From the NCBI RefSeq assembly GCF_030818775.1, contig NZ_JAUTAU010000001.1, positions 2,980,001 to 3,044,000 on the forward strand: a stretch of 64,000 nt of DNA, in the 5' to 3' direction. A program made the translations under genes and the position numbers. The stretch is from Bacillus sp. SORGH_AS_0510 (GTDB taxonomy: Bacteria > Bacillota > Bacilli > Bacillales > Cytobacillaceae). How positions within the stretch are numbered: position 1 is the stretch's first letter; the number at the start of each line of letters is the position of its first letter. Below are positions 53,326-61,927 of the stretch, piece after piece. Under the pieces are notes generated by a model. That model was given only the letters and a program-made list of their open reading frames with translations, did not search any database and was not told where the DNA came from.

Positions 53326-54563
53326 TTATTGGAATGAAATTAAAGTTAAGACTTGACCCCTGTTCGCTTCAAGTGTTAGGGTGATATTTTTTCCTTGATG
53401 ATGAAACAGTTCGTTTATCATGTTTCCTGTTGCTTTTGCCACATGTGTTTTTCCATCTGATGTTATAAAGCGGAAAGTTCCACCGGATTCAATTCCAGCT
53501 ATATGGGCTGATACTATAATTTGATTTGTATTAGCAAAAGTGGTCTCAGGCAGTTTTATTGTTTGTCCAATTTTCAACCTTGTTGGATCTACAGTTGGAT
53601 TTAGTTCTTGTAGTGATGAGATGGGGACCCCAAATGCTTTACTGATTTTTGTAAAAGTATCGCCGCTCTTAATCACATATACAGACTTACTTGGTTCTGA
53701 TGGTTCGTTTTTCGATAAGTGAGTTGCACTAACGAATGCTTTTTTGCCGTTAAAAATAATTTGAGCCCAGCCATTACCTATTGTCGTAACCGATACACGA
53801 TCATTTAATTGTAATGACCCTACTATTGAACTACTTGTAGATGCTGCTTCCCTGACCCTCAATGATGAAGCAGTTACATACATATTTGTTTGGTCACCTG
53901 TTGGTGCATCAATTGTAGCTCCTGAAAGGTACTCAGCGCTTACAAAACAAACTCGTCCTTTAAGAAGAATAGCTGCCCACACCCATTTTCAATATATGAG
54001 ACCTTAACAACATCCCCTTTTTGATATTGACCAATAATGGTACTTGATGTGCTTGGTTGCGACCTAATATTTAGTTTTGTAGCGGTAACCGTTTGATTTT
54101 GGACTTTAGGTAATAAAATTTTTTTACCATCAATAGAAGTTAACCCATTGGCCTCTAATATTTCTTGGGCTGTTACTCCATGTGCAGCTGCAATATTTTC
54201 AATTCTTTCACCATTTTTCACCTGATAGGTGTATTCATGGATAAAAGCTGCATTCGCATTAGTAGAAAACACCCCCAGAATAACAGTAAAAATTCCCGTT
54301 ACCACAAGTTTCTTTACAGGACTTTTTTGGATCCATTCGTTAACTTTTTGAACATATGTATGTAAATTTGTATGAATATCATTTAATAGTCCTTTTACAT
54401 CAATCACGTTTCGAATGTCAAAGAGACTTACAGACTTATAATATTCCCGTTTTTCCATCCTTGAAGTGAAAATTGGTGGTTCACTTTTTATTTTCTTTCT
54501 TTTTCCATAAGTATCTTTTCTTTTTAATGAAAGTTCACCATATGCAAATAATTCTGTAGTCAT
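53326..54563 (-). pseudogene. LysM and bacterial SH3 domain wall protein, frameshifted
   Basis: One ancestral gene now in two frames. Upstream part (54563 to about 53980): cytoplasmic N-terminus, a hydrophobic helix at about 85-105 (KLVVTGIFTVILGVFSTNANA), a LysM domain (YTYQVKNGERIENIAAAHG) and the start of an SH3 domain (VTATKLNIRSQPSTSS). Downstream part (to 53326): the rest of that SH3, a second SH3 (VTASSLRVREAASTSS), a second LysM (YVIKSGDTFTKISKAFG) and a C-terminal beta domain. Reading GGGTGTGGG with the TG removed restores ENGWAAILLKG, so a 2-nt insertion near 53978-53983 explains the break. Probably a wall- or spore-surface-binding protein. Confidence 0.82.
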
Positions 54564-54710
54564 AATACCCTTCTCCTATTTCCCTCTTAAGTTGTATCTT
54601 TCTCCCCATAGTGTATTCGATGATTGATGTGATTTTGTGTCCACATTCCTTCCATAATTCCTCTCTAAAGGTAAAATATTTTTCTATAGGTTCAAAATAG
54701 CAGAAATAAT

Positions 54711-54742
54711 TAAAGGCACACGCTTTTAAAATGTCGTGTGCC
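54711..54742 (-). terminator. Terminator after the LysR gene
   Basis: GGCACACG / CGTGTGCC stem with flanking AAAA and TTTT runs, directly after the lysR stop. Confidence 0.8.
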
Positions 54743-54744
54743 TT

Positions 54745-55620
54745 TTAGTGTCCCGGTATATTTTCTTTTGAAATGGCAGTAATTGTTTTTGCCAATTTTT
54801 TTGAAGATGGTTTATATATAAGGTAAATGCTTCTGCCAAATTGATCTTCGGCAAACTCCCTAATTGTAGCGGATTCGGCTTTCACATTTCGAGAAACCAT
54901 TCGAGGCATAATAGAAACCCCAAGGCCACTGGATACAAAGGCAACGATGGATTCATTTGTTTCTAACTCAATCCCAAGCTTATATCCAATATTATTTTTT
55001 CTACAATAATTCTCAAAAAATGTGCGGATGTCACACGGATGTTTATGAATGATCAGTTGGTTATCAACAAACTCTGTTATAGAAAGAGCCGGTTGATCAC
55101 TATTTACCGTCATTGGGAGGATTGCATCATATGGCTCCCAAAATATATTCTCCATAACAAAATTCCGATTATTCGTTACATCTTGCGCGAAAACAAAATC
55201 AGCCAGATTATTTTCAACTAATCTTACTAATTCTTCTGTTGTATCCTTAATTAAAACCTCAATTTTATAGTCATCTCTTAGTCTATTAACAATAGCAGGT
55301 AGAAAATGTGTGCCAATGCTTGGCAACGCACCGATCTTAATGGTTTGTTTTTTGGCATATTGATTCATTTCAGACGAAAGTTCATCAGCGGCCTTTAATA
55401 ATTCAATCCCTTTTAGGTACAAATGTTTACCTGCTTCGGTTAATTCTATTCCGGTCGTTTTCCTTAAAAATAGTTCGCAATTTAACTCACTCTCAAGTTG
55501 AGTGAGTTGTTTTGAGAGCGCTGGTTGTGAAATGAATAGATTTCTAGCCGCTGTCGTAACGCTGCCTGCTTCTACCGTAGAAACAAAATATTTTAATTGA
55601 ATTAATTTCAACACGGACAT
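54745..55620 (-). CDS. LysR-family transcriptional regulator
   Basis: About 291 residues. The N-terminal winged helix-turn-helix (LKYFVSTVEAGSVTTAARNLFISQPALSKQLTQLE) and the effector-binding domain (about 90-290) are typical. The start ATG at 55620 has a GAGG ribosome site. No divergent target gene is adjacent: a MITE-like element sits right upstream and then about 450 nt without genes, so the regulated gene cannot be inferred. Confidence 0.9.
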   Translation of the reverse strand: MSVLKLIQLKYFVSTVEAGSVTTAARNLFISQPALSKQLTQLESELNCELFLRKTTGIELTEAGKHLYLKGIELLKAADELSSEMNQYAKKQTIKIGALPSIGTHFLPAIVNRLRDDYKIEVLIKDTTEELVRLVENNLADFVFAQDVTNNRNFVMENIFWEPYDAILPMTVNSDQPALSITEFVDNQLIIHKHPCDIRTFFENYCRKNNIGYKLGIELETNESIVAFVSSGLGVSIMPRMVSRNVKAESATIREFAEDQFGRSIYLIYKPSSKKLAKTITAISKENIPGH

Positions 55621-55639
55621 CAAATCCTCTTAATCATTT

Positions 55640-55821
55640 GGCTCTGTTAAACTTGCCTGTTGATTTCCGCTCCAGGCACGAGCGGTTCGTGGGTGTTTCG
55701 GCGAGCCTCCTCGACGCAAGCGTCTGCGGGGTCTCTCCTGAACCATACTCCCACAGGAATCTTCGTGCCTTCCGCTCCAATTAACAGGATGTATTAATCA
55801 ACACTGTTCTTTAACACAGCC
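55640..55821 (-). mobile_element. Structured MITE-like element, copy B (upstream of lysR)
   Basis: 182 bp, ends GGCTCTGTTAAA and TTTAACACAGCC, flanked by a perfect 8-bp duplication AATCATTT (55632-55639 and 55822-55829). No transposase gene. It ends 19 nt before the lysR start. The interior matches copies A and C, including the GGCACGA / TCGTGCC arms. Confidence 0.93.
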
Positions 55822-55829
55822 AATCATTT

Positions 55830-56267
55830 AAAAACGCCCAATTTTACCTTAATCTCAGATTACAATAATGAGGAAAATATGTGAATAATTTTTTTTTTTA
55901 ATTCATAAAAACGGCTCTTTTCTAAGACATTGTTGCTTTGGTCTGCTTTATTTTAAGAATTGTTCTATTAAATAGGCGGAGGAATTCCGCTTATTTTGGA
56001 AAACTGGATGTAAATTAGTCCAAATAAAAGGAGATATTCCGCTGATTTTAAAACGCAAAAATGAGCCACTTTTCTTTTGAATAACTGGAAAAACTCCGTT
56101 TATTGGTTAATCTACTAAGGGCACAATCCAATTAGTCAGCTCTTTCTTAATTCTACTAACGAATATACCCATAACTAGTCGCTATTACCTTATATTAAAT
56201 CACCTTTCCCTATTACACCTAAAAACTGGTATTCTATTATTAAAGTAAAAAATTAGGAGGAATTTCG
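55830..56267. other. Gene-free stretch upstream of dinB-like gene
   Basis: No coding region. It holds low-level repeats of the pattern TTCCGCTTATTTT / TTCCGCTGATTTT (about 55990 and 56040) and one AAAAATGAGCCA unit near 56056, plus an AT-rich promoter region before the gene at 56268. Confidence 0.6.
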
Positions 56268-56723
56268 ATGAATGTTGTTTTACAATTTGGCTCAATCATT
56301 CCATTTTTAGAAGATTTAAAGCAAGTGGAAGACGATCATATTTTCTTCTCACCGATTGGTGAAGGAAAGTGGTCGTCGGCTTCTATTGTTGCACATCTTT
56401 TATTATGGGACCAATATATACAGAACTCTAGACTACCATTGATGTTGGCTGGAGAAACCCTCCCCACTGGACAAGTAGATGTCCAAGCAATTAATAATGA
56501 TGCCCAAAACTTTGCCCATTCGGGTATTAGTAAAAATGAACTTATTGAGAAATTCATCCTCAACCGGAAAGGACTACTCAAAGAACTAACAGATACCAAT
56601 CTCCATACTACATTTACAATCGGTGAGCATTCTTTCACACTTGAAAAATATTTGGTCGGTATGGTTGAACATGATGAACACCATATGAAGCAAATAAAAG
56701 AAGTATATGAACTAGCTAAGTAA
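56268..56723 (+). CDS. DinB-family protein (first of two)
   Basis: 151-residue four-helix bundle of the DinB/YfiT-like superfamily. The three metal-ligand His are in VAHLLLWDQ (about 45) and EHDEHHMKQ (about 136). Members are metal-dependent thiol-transferases or uncharacterised stress proteins. It has an AGGAGG ribosome site. It is 139 nt upstream of a second DinB protein with low identity, so they are separate rather than a recent duplication. Confidence 0.85.
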   Translation: MNVVLQFGSIIPFLEDLKQVEDDHIFFSPIGEGKWSSASIVAHLLLWDQYIQNSRLPLMLAGETLPTGQVDVQAINNDAQNFAHSGISKNELIEKFILNRKGLLKELTDTNLHTTFTIGEHSFTLEKYLVGMVEHDEHHMKQIKEVYELAK

Positions 56724-56862
56724 AGTTGTATCAAAAAAATGAAGAATATTGTTTGAATAATACCAACTAGTAGCCCTTTTTATTTTTTGTTATTAGTACT
56801 AGGTCATGAAAATAAGTAATAACATTTAGTAAATTAGTTTAATTTGCTGAGGAGGATCATTC

Positions 56863-57372
56863 ATGACAGAAGAACAGCATCAACATTTATTAGAAACAAG
56901 AGAAAGCCTGTTCAACGAAATTAGTTTACTAGGGGACGAAGAATTTAATAGAAGTCCTGGACTTGACAAATGGAGTATCGCACAAGTGTGTCATCACCTT
57001 GCTATTACTGAGAAATTATTTGCACGTGCCATTGATTATGGTCTAAAGCAATCATCCAGTAATCATGTCAAACAAAAAAATATCCAGGTATTATTGGACC
57101 GAACTATAAAAATCGAGGCCCCAGAAATTGTAAAACCAGTTTTAGAATCATTGGAATTAGTGCAAATCACTGAACTCTTATATGATTCCAGAAACTACTT
57201 ACTCACTGTTCTTGACAGTGTGGAGGATAAGGTGATTTTGAGAGAAAAGTCAGCAAAGCATCCTATTTTTGGCGAGCTACCCTTAAATCAATGGATTGAC
57301 CTAATATACTTACATGATCAACGACATATTGACCAAATTAAAGAGATAAAAAACTCTATCCGCATCCAATGA
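56863..57372 (+). CDS. DinB-family protein (second of two)
   Basis: 169 residues. The DinB-fold His residues are in CHHLAITEKLF (about 45) and LHDQRHIDQIKEI near the C-terminus. AGGAGG ribosome site. The substrate is unknown; a bacillithiol-linked transferase role (as for BstA/YfiT) is possible but not shown. Confidence 0.85.
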   Translation: MTEEQHQHLLETRESLFNEISLLGDEEFNRSPGLDKWSIAQVCHHLAITEKLFARAIDYGLKQSSSNHVKQKNIQVLLDRTIKIEAPEIVKPVLESLELVQITELLYDSRNYLLTVLDSVEDKVILREKSAKHPIFGELPLNQWIDLIYLHDQRHIDQIKEIKNSIRIQ

Positions 57373-57373
57373 A

Positions 57374-57405
57374 GATAGCTTGGCTTCTGCCAAGCTATTT
57401 TTTTA
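57374..57405. terminator. Bidirectional terminator
   Basis: ATAGCTTGGC / GCCAAGCTAT stem with a TTCT loop and a T-run; convergent genes on both sides. Confidence 0.88.
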
Positions 57406-57413
57406 TTTCTAAA

Positions 57414-58175
57414 TTAAAACTCCAGGGCCACCCCATTATCTGGAACAAATACATTTGATAGCTGATGAGTCGTAATCAATTCCTTTAGTTCACTTCGAGT
57501 TAACAAGCAATGATTCCATGACTCCATATGAACGACAACTATTTTTGAAGAAGGGCTTGCTGCATGAACCTTTTCAATGTCCTTGACACCCATCGTGATG
57601 GGATCTCCTGTTAAGAATTGTGCTTCCCCTCCATTTAGTACAATTACATCTGGAGAAAAATGAGAAATAGCTTCTTCAACTTCCGTACACCAGACGGTAT
57701 CCCCTGCCAAATAGATGACAGGCTCACCTTCTGCTTGTAAAACAAAACCAGATACTGGGCCCATCTGTTTTCCAAGTTCCCCCGTCCCATGCTGCCCCCC
57801 AGTTCTTGTTAATTGAATTCCATTCCAACTTGTTTCATGCTGGACTTTAATTACCTGTTTAAAACCTTGCCCCACCAGCTTTTCTTCATCCTCAGGCTGA
57901 CAAAAAACAGGAAGGTCTTTAGGAAGTAATTCTATAGCTTGATCATCTAAATGGTCACGATGAGTATGGGTAATGATTATAGCGTCTATATCACTTACTA
58001 TTTCTTCTACCGTAATCGGCAGGTCAACTAAAGGGTTTCTATATTCATTAGCTGCATTTGCTACGGGTCCAAGTAAGCCCTTTGTGCTAAACATCGGGTC
58101 AACAAGCATGGTCTTTCCTTTAAAACGGAACTTGATCGTTGCATGCCTAATTAATTGAATGTTCAATGGTCTCAC
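57414..58175 (-). CDS. MBL-fold metallo-hydrolase
   Basis: 253 residues. Metallo-beta-lactamase fold with THTHRDHLD (the zinc-binding HxHxDH), further His in GGQHGTG, AGDTVW and VVHMESWNHC. It belongs to the UlaG/UPF0173-like group of predicted lactonases or hydrolases. Cytoplasmic. Reads away from the divergent metallophosphoesterase gene. Confidence 0.88.
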   Translation of the reverse strand: MRPLNIQLIRHATIKFRFKGKTMLVDPMFSTKGLLGPVANAANEYRNPLVDLPITVEEIVSDIDAIIITHTHRDHLDDQAIELLPKDLPVFCQPEDEEKLVGQGFKQVIKVQHETSWNGIQLTRTGGQHGTGELGKQMGPVSGFVLQAEGEPVIYLAGDTVWCTEVEEAISHFSPDVIVLNGGEAQFLTGDPITMGVKDIEKVHAASPSSKIVVVHMESWNHCLLTRSELKELITTHQLSNVFVPDNGVALEF

Positions 58176-58296
58176 CTCAATAGTTTTTTGTTATAAAAAT
58201 AGAATACATCCAAAACCCATAAATAGGAAATATATAAATTTTATATACCCATAACCATAGGTTATAGATGGTTACATTAGTGTGAAGGATGTTTTG

Positions 58297-58339
58297 TTGA
58301 CAGTATTTTTTTAACATGCAATACTTGAACTACAATTCA
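58297..58339 (+). promoter_or_regulatory. Promoter plus TGAACTACAATTCA operator of the metallophosphoesterase gene
   Basis: TTGACA, 17-nt spacer, TGC-extended AATACT, then the near-palindrome TGAACTACAATTCA at 58326-58339. The arrangement and much of the sequence are the same as at 61456-61498, next to the tetR gene. See the finding on this module. Confidence 0.7.
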
Positions 58340-58376
58340 TGTTTTTAGGTATTCATCCTATTAAAGGAGATATTAA

Positions 58377-59507
58377 ATGAAATTACGCAATACTATCAAT
58401 TTCCTAGTAATAATTATTGTCTATACTGCTTTAACGTTTTATATTGGCTGGAACGGTTGGTTGTGGCTCCATACAGCATTTGGACTTGAGACAAAGTGGG
58501 TCTATGGGGTCCTTCTCTGTGTACTTTCCTTTTCCTACATTATTGGTCATTTCTTAAAAAGCATAGCCTTATTTAAAATCATAGGTTCCTATTGGTTTGG
58601 AGTTTTGCAGTATGCAATTTTATTCCTTCCTATTGCCAATCTTATTGCAATTTTATTAGTACTTTTTGGCCTGCCAAAAGCAACAGTAATCACTTGGCTA
58701 GGCGTAATCGTACTAATCGCCTTTATCGTTCTATTCATTATTGGAACATTTAATGCCTATAGCCCTGTTGTCCGTCATTTTTCAATTGAGATTCCCAAAC
58801 GCGGCCAAACTCGTTCACAGCTTAGCATTGCCATGGCTTCTGATATGCATTTTGGTAGACTCTCGGGTCCTGGCCATGCACGGCGTCTTGTTAAAGAGGT
58901 GAATTTACTACAACCCGATTTAATTTTATTACCAGGTGATATTATTGATGATGATCCTGAACCATTTATAAAGAAGAAGATGGGGACCATCATGAGTGAA
59001 TTATCCGCACCACTTGGTGTTTATGGGGTTCTAGGTAACCATGAATATTATGGGGGTGGGATACCGAAGTACTTGAAAGAAATGGAACAAAACGGGATAA
59101 GAATATTAATGGATGAAGTCATTAAAATAGAGGATATGTTTTATTTGGCAGGTCGGAAGGATAAAACGGATCGTAACAGAAAGTCGATTGACACTCTCCT
59201 TTCAGACATTGACCACTCGTTGCCGATTATTTTGATGGATCATCAGCCGGCTGAAGTGAAACAAGCGTCAGATAATCAGGTAGATTTGCTTCTTTCGGGT
59301 CATACTCACCGAGGTCAAATGGCACCAAATCATTTAATTACCCGAAGGATCTTTGAAGTGGACTGGGGGTACCTCCAAAAACAGCAGCTTCATACCATCG
59401 TTTCATCGGGATATGGCTTTTGGGGCCCGCCGCTTCGGATTGGCAGCCGATCAGAGATCATTCAGATTGATGTGAAGTTCACAGGTTCGATAGAGGAAAT
59501 AGAATGA
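58377..59507 (+). CDS. Membrane-anchored metallophosphoesterase (YkuE/YaeI-like)
   Basis: 376 residues. The N-terminal 145 residues hold four membrane helices; the rest is a calcineurin-like phosphoesterase with MASDMHFG, LLPGDIIDDD, GNHEYYGG, MDHQPAEV and LSGHTHRGQM. Family members cleave phosphodiesters or lipid headgroups such as UDP-linked or phospholipid substrates. It is regulated, by sequence, through the TGAAC operator shared with the tetR region. Gene-free 136 nt follow. Confidence 0.87.
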   Translation: MKLRNTINFLVIIIVYTALTFYIGWNGWLWLHTAFGLETKWVYGVLLCVLSFSYIIGHFLKSIALFKIIGSYWFGVLQYAILFLPIANLIAILLVLFGLPKATVITWLGVIVLIAFIVLFIIGTFNAYSPVVRHFSIEIPKRGQTRSQLSIAMASDMHFGRLSGPGHARRLVKEVNLLQPDLILLPGDIIDDDPEPFIKKKMGTIMSELSAPLGVYGVLGNHEYYGGGIPKYLKEMEQNGIRILMDEVIKIEDMFYLAGRKDKTDRNRKSIDTLLSDIDHSLPIILMDHQPAEVKQASDNQVDLLLSGHTHRGQMAPNHLITRRIFEVDWGYLQKQQLHTIVSSGYGFWGPPLRIGSRSEIIQIDVKFTGSIEEIE

Positions 59508-59643
59508 ATTAGCTCTGCCTTTTAAATGAAAACCATCTTCCTTTTGGTCACAATTTTACAGGATATTGGCAGTATATTTATGTTTAACTGTCCCAATTAG
59601 ATTGTTATAATGTTGGTTATGAAATAGTTAGGAGGCTCCCTCA

Positions 59644-59871
59644 ATGACCACATTTGAAAAGTTAAAGCCCATTATTGCAGACCAACTGGGTGTTAAAATG
59701 GAGAATATCAGAATGGATTCATCATTTAAAGATGACTTCGAAGCAGATTCGCTTGATATGGTGGACCTGACGATGGAAATTGAAGATGAATTTGCCATTG
59801 AAATTAATGACAAAGTTGCAACGAAACTTCAAACGGTTGGCGATGTTGTAAACTTTATTGAAAAACGATAA
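59644..59871 (+). CDS. Acyl carrier protein, stand-alone paralogue
   Basis: 75-residue ACP with the phosphopantetheine-attachment Ser36 in ADSLDMVDL and acidic helix II. In Bacillus the main acpP lies in the fab cluster beside fabG and rnc; here there are no fatty acid or polyketide genes, so this is probably a second ACP. AGGAGG ribosome site and a nearby TATAAT suggest its own promoter. The partner enzyme is unknown. Confidence 0.92.
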   Translation: MTTFEKLKPIIADQLGVKMENIRMDSSFKDDFEADSLDMVDLTMEIEDEFAIEINDKVATKLQTVGDVVNFIEKR

Positions 59872-59904
59872 CAAAAAGGCTCTTTTCTAAAAGTTTATGG
59901 CTTT

Positions 59905-60012
59905 TTGGATTCGCTGATAAAATTGGATATTCGCCGATAAAGTGGTTCAATTCGCTGATAAATTTTTAGATTCGCTGATAAACTGGTAAAAATCGCTGAT
60001 AAAACAGATAAA
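59905..60012. repeat. TTCGCTGATAAA short repeat array
   Basis: Five units of TTCGCTGATAAA or close variants (TTCGCCGATAAA, ATCGCTGATAAA), about 22 nt apart, between the acp gene and the CBS gene terminator. The 59872-60196 stretch contains no gene. Confidence 0.8.
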
Positions 60013-60104
60013 CTAACTAAGAAGGTATCGTTTTACACCTTTTAAGTAACTTATTCGGAATTTGAACGGGATTAATAACAAAATTCTTTACGAAAACAGC
60101 AAAC

Positions 60105-60143
60105 AAAAAAGTCCGATTTCAGAGTGAAATTGGACTTTTTTTA
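60105..60143. terminator. Bidirectional terminator
   Basis: AAGTCC-ATTTCA / TGAAAT-GGACTT stem with single-base bulges and a T-run. Confidence 0.85.
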
Positions 60144-60196
60144 TATTAAGAAAAGGTCTACTTCCACTTTAGCCTATTTCGAATGCTTAAAGTGAA

Positions 60197-60664
60197 TTAT
60201 TCCATTCTCTTCACAACTGTTTCCTGAATTCTTCGGATCACATCGCCTCTACTAATTACCCCCACGACATGGTTATCATTATCAATAACGGGTAGTTTCT
60301 TAAAGTGATGTTTCGCTAACAAGTTTACGACGGTTTTCATCTCATCGTTTGGATGTACAGTCACAATTCCTTTTGTTTTAGCAATCCGAATAACTTCCAC
60401 TTTAGCCATTTCCTCTATGCGTTCTTCTAATGCTTCCTCAGCAATATACGTGATAAAACTAATATAATCTTGGATTCTCCGATCAATGGGCTTGAATGCT
60501 CGTAAAATATCTCCGTCTGTTACCATTCCAGCAAGCCTTCCATTTTCATCTACAATAGGAACACCGCCAATTTTCTTCTCAACAAACGTTGTCATAACGT
60601 CTTTAATAGAACTGATCGGTCTTACAGAAATGACATCCTGCACCATAAAATCTTTGACCTTCAT
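60197..60664 (-). CDS. Tandem CBS-domain protein
   Basis: 155 residues with two CBS domains (DVISVRPISSIKDVMTTFVEKKIGGVPIVDENG and VVNLLAKHHFKKLPVIDNDNHVVGVISRGDVIRRI). CBS pairs bind adenosyl ligands such as AMP, ATP or SAM and regulate other proteins. There is no effector domain or fused enzyme here. The ATG at 60664 (GGTGA upstream) or the GTG at 60673 could be the start. Confidence 0.88.
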   Translation of the reverse strand: MKVKDFMVQDVISVRPISSIKDVMTTFVEKKIGGVPIVDENGRLAGMVTDGDILRAFKPIDRRIQDYISFITYIAEEALEERIEEMAKVEVIRIAKTKGIVTVHPNDEMKTVVNLLAKHHFKKLPVIDNDNHVVGVISRGDVIRRIQETVVKRME

Positions 60665-60748
60665 TTTCGTCACCGCTTTCTATTTATTGAAAAAATTGTC
60701 CCTTGTTCTAATGTAAAATTACCCTGAATATTATTAACATCTATCTTT

Positions 60749-61393
60749 TTATGACAATTGATTCCGTAATTGCTCCAACTTATCTGGGGGGAAAATCATC
60801 CTACAAATGACCTTGGCTATGTTTTGAACATTTTCCTTTTGACCTGTTAATCGCTCTTTTTCGTAGCCATTTTCCACTAGAATCATAATGGCCCAAGATA
60901 CTGTTTCTAAATCTAAATCCTCCCAGGTCCACCCTTTTTCATTTGCTTGTTTTAATCCTAAATGAATTCTGTCATGAACCTTTCTTCTTGCTGCACCGAG
61001 TACCTCACAAAGCTCTGAATCCTTTAGAAGCAGTTCAGGCAACACTCGGTGGAGTCCTAATTCATTTAACCGTTTATAATGTTCCTCTAAAAGTGTGGTT
61101 AATAATTTTTCAGGATTACAGGAAACCCAGCTTGGTTCAGGAGGGAGAAGCCGTTCAAGCTTATCTTCTAATAATGACAGCAACAGCTGGCGTTTATCTG
61201 AAAAATAACGATAAAAAGTCCCGGTGGCTACCCCAGCATGTGCAGCAATCTCCTTTGCCGTAGTTTGCTCGTACCCTTTTGAAATGAACATGGCACGTCC
61301 ACTTTCAAGCAATGCTTTTCTTTTTTGCTGGGCACGCTCCTGCTTAGGAATAATTGGGAACTCACCTATTAGTGTATCTTCACGTTCAGACAT
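60749..61393 (-). CDS. TetR/AcrR-family regulator
   Basis: 214 residues. An N-terminal helix-turn-helix (QRKALLESGRAMFISKGYEQTTAKEIAAHAGVATGTFYRYFSDK split across helices) is typical of TetR. The C-terminal ligand domain is not diagnostic. Palindromes TGAACCATAGTTCA at 61433 (in its own promoter region) and TGAACTAAGGTTCA at 61485 are its likely operators, with a third at 58326, so it probably autoregulates and controls the metallophosphoesterase and the small gene at 61690. Confidence 0.9.
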   Translation of the reverse strand: MSEREDTLIGEFPIIPKQERAQQKRKALLESGRAMFISKGYEQTTAKEIAAHAGVATGTFYRYFSDKRQLLLSLLEDKLERLLPPEPSWVSCNPEKLLTTLLEEHYKRLNELGLHRVLPELLLKDSELCEVLGAARRKVHDRIHLGLKQANEKGWTWEDLDLETVSWAIMILVENGYEKERLTGQKENVQNIAKVICRMIFPPDKLEQLRNQLS

Positions 61394-61432
61394 TTTATCA
61401 CCTCACAATTATCATATCACTTTCCTTAAAAT

Positions 61433-61446
61433 TGAACCATAGTTCA
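61433..61446. promoter_or_regulatory. TGAAC-N4-GTTCA operator in the tetR promoter region
   Basis: Palindrome TGAACCATAGTTCA 40 nt upstream of the tetR start, suited to autoregulation of the minus-strand gene. Confidence 0.7.
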
Positions 61447-61455
61447 CCTTTTTAA

Positions 61456-61498
61456 TTGACAGGTATTTTAAGACATGCAATACTTGAACTAAGGTTCA
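61456..61498 (+). promoter_or_regulatory. Plus-strand promoter with TGAACTAAGGTTCA operator
   Basis: TTGACA at 61456, 17-nt spacer, TGC-extended AATACT, then TGAACTAAGGTTCA at 61485-61498. It reads away from tetR toward the small gene at 61690, about 190 nt further on; the leader between has no gene. Confidence 0.7.
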
Positions 61499-61689
61499 TG
61501 TTATAATTATTTCATTATTTTACACCCCTTTTATGATGGAAGGATTGTAACATAACCTGCTCCATTTTAATTTTTTCTTATACAAAAGCAGGAGTTCTTC
61601 ATTTTTTTTCGAATTATTTATAGTATCTTTATCACCATTTATTTATTTTTTTCATATATTTTACCAACTATCGGAAGGTGTTGATTAAT

Positions 61690-61851
61690 GTGGCCAATCA
61701 ATCTGAATCAAAAAAAATCTCTGTTAATTCAACAATCTCATTAAAAGGGATTGTAAAAGCCATTTTCAACGATACCGTTCATGTACAAATTGGTGGGAAG
61801 ATTATTCCCATTCCTGCTTCAGATTTCCTTGTAGAGAAACCAAGTAAATAA
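61690..61851 (+). CDS. Small hypothetical protein (53 aa)
   Basis: GTG start with a GGAAGGTG ribosome site nine bases upstream; 53 residues beginning MANQSESKKISVNS and ending FLVEKPSK. The core (TISLKGIVKAIFNDTVHVQIG) looks like a small beta-hairpin protein. Monocistronic, terminator after it, TetR-type operator before it. No family recognised. Confidence 0.7.
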   Translation: MANQSESKKISVNSTISLKGIVKAIFNDTVHVQIGGKIIPIPASDFLVEKPSK

Positions 61852-61866
61852 TTGTAAGGTAAATTT

Positions 61867-61906
61867 AAAAAAGCGATGCTCTGGTATTAGAGTCATCGCT
61901 TTTTTG
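61867..61906 (+). terminator. Terminator after the 53-aa gene
   Basis: AAGCGATG / CATCGCTT stem with a 15-nt loop and T-runs on both strands; also serves the convergent tag gene. Confidence 0.85.
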
Positions 61907-61927
61907 TGTGTAAAATATACGCTTTGC

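Noticed and set aside
61501..61689. Short open frames in the leader before the 53-aa gene
   Set aside because: Only very short frames such as MMEGL; no coding support, treated as leader.
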